DNA of 5,431 nt, taken from the NCBI GenBank assembly GCA_964478075.1, contig CAYZGO010000069.1, positions 1-5,431 on the forward strand. The letters run 5' to 3'. The DNA is from DAOUEX01 sp034430235. GTDB taxonomy: Bacteria > Chloroflexota > Anaerolineae > UBA2200. Shown here piece by piece: positions 5,386-5,431 of this stretch. The position numbers and the translations under genes were made by a program. The notes under the pieces are model-generated. The model worked only from the letters and a program-made list of their open reading frames with translations. It searched no databases and was not told the origin of the DNA. Every line of letters starts with the position of its first letter. Position 1 is the stretch's first letter.

Positions 5386-5431
5386 CCTTTGGTCCTGGGC
5401 CACCTTTGTCCCTGGGGCCAAAGACCCAGGG
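5386..5431. repeat. Tandem imperfect repeat and 7-bp hairpin at the right edge
   Basis: Two adjacent units, CCTTTGGTCCTGGGCCA (5386-5402) and CCTTTGTCCCTGGGGCCA (5403-5420), form an imperfect tandem repeat. The second unit's CCCTGGG (5410-5416) pairs perfectly with CCCAGGG (5425-5431) across an 8-nt loop. CTTTGG/CCAAAG complementarity also exists between 5388-5392 and the 5418-5423 area. The element may continue past the window, so its full extent is unknown. Confidence 0.6.

Overview
This is a bacterial chromosomal segment with moderately high GC. All four supported protein genes lie on the minus strand. In transcription order (right to left) they are uvrB, a PflX-like radical SAM protein, a small coiled-coil/zinc-ribbon protein, and recA, whose 3' end runs off the left edge. 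I infer, with moderate confidence and from remembered family resemblance only, a member of Chloroflexota (Anaerolineae-like). The grounds are the character of the RecA and UvrB sequences and the scattered small repeats in the spacers. The RecA and UvrB sequences themselves would settle this in a database search.

Layout. Positions 1-958 hold recA (319 codons, C-terminus missing). Positions 959-1446 are a 488-bp spacer with the recA leader and a good sigma70-type promoter, two inverted repeats and a three-unit 15-bp tandem repeat; no convincing gene or RNA is seen there. Positions 1447-1869 encode a 140-residue helical protein ending in a four-cysteine zinc ribbon. A 125-bp spacer with a perfect hairpin follows. 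Positions 1995-2963 encode the radical SAM protein, whose substrate is unknown. A 176-bp spacer separates it from uvrB (3140-5170, complete, GTG start). Positions 5171-5431 hold the uvrB leader hairpin, a promoter with a perfect TATAAT, and several small repeats; no gene is seen.

Function. UvrB (damage verification in nucleotide excision repair) and RecA (strand exchange, SOS co-protease) are two core DNA-repair proteins. The two middle genes have no demonstrated link to repair, and their spacers are wide enough that a single operon is not assured. recA and uvrB each appear to have their own promoter. In both cases the predicted transcript begins almost directly with a stem-loop, and I found no recognisable LexA box at either promoter.

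I found no CRISPR array, insertion sequence, tRNA, rRNA or clearly new multi-gene system. The most interesting points are the leader hairpins, the repeat-rich spacers and the orphan radical SAM gene.
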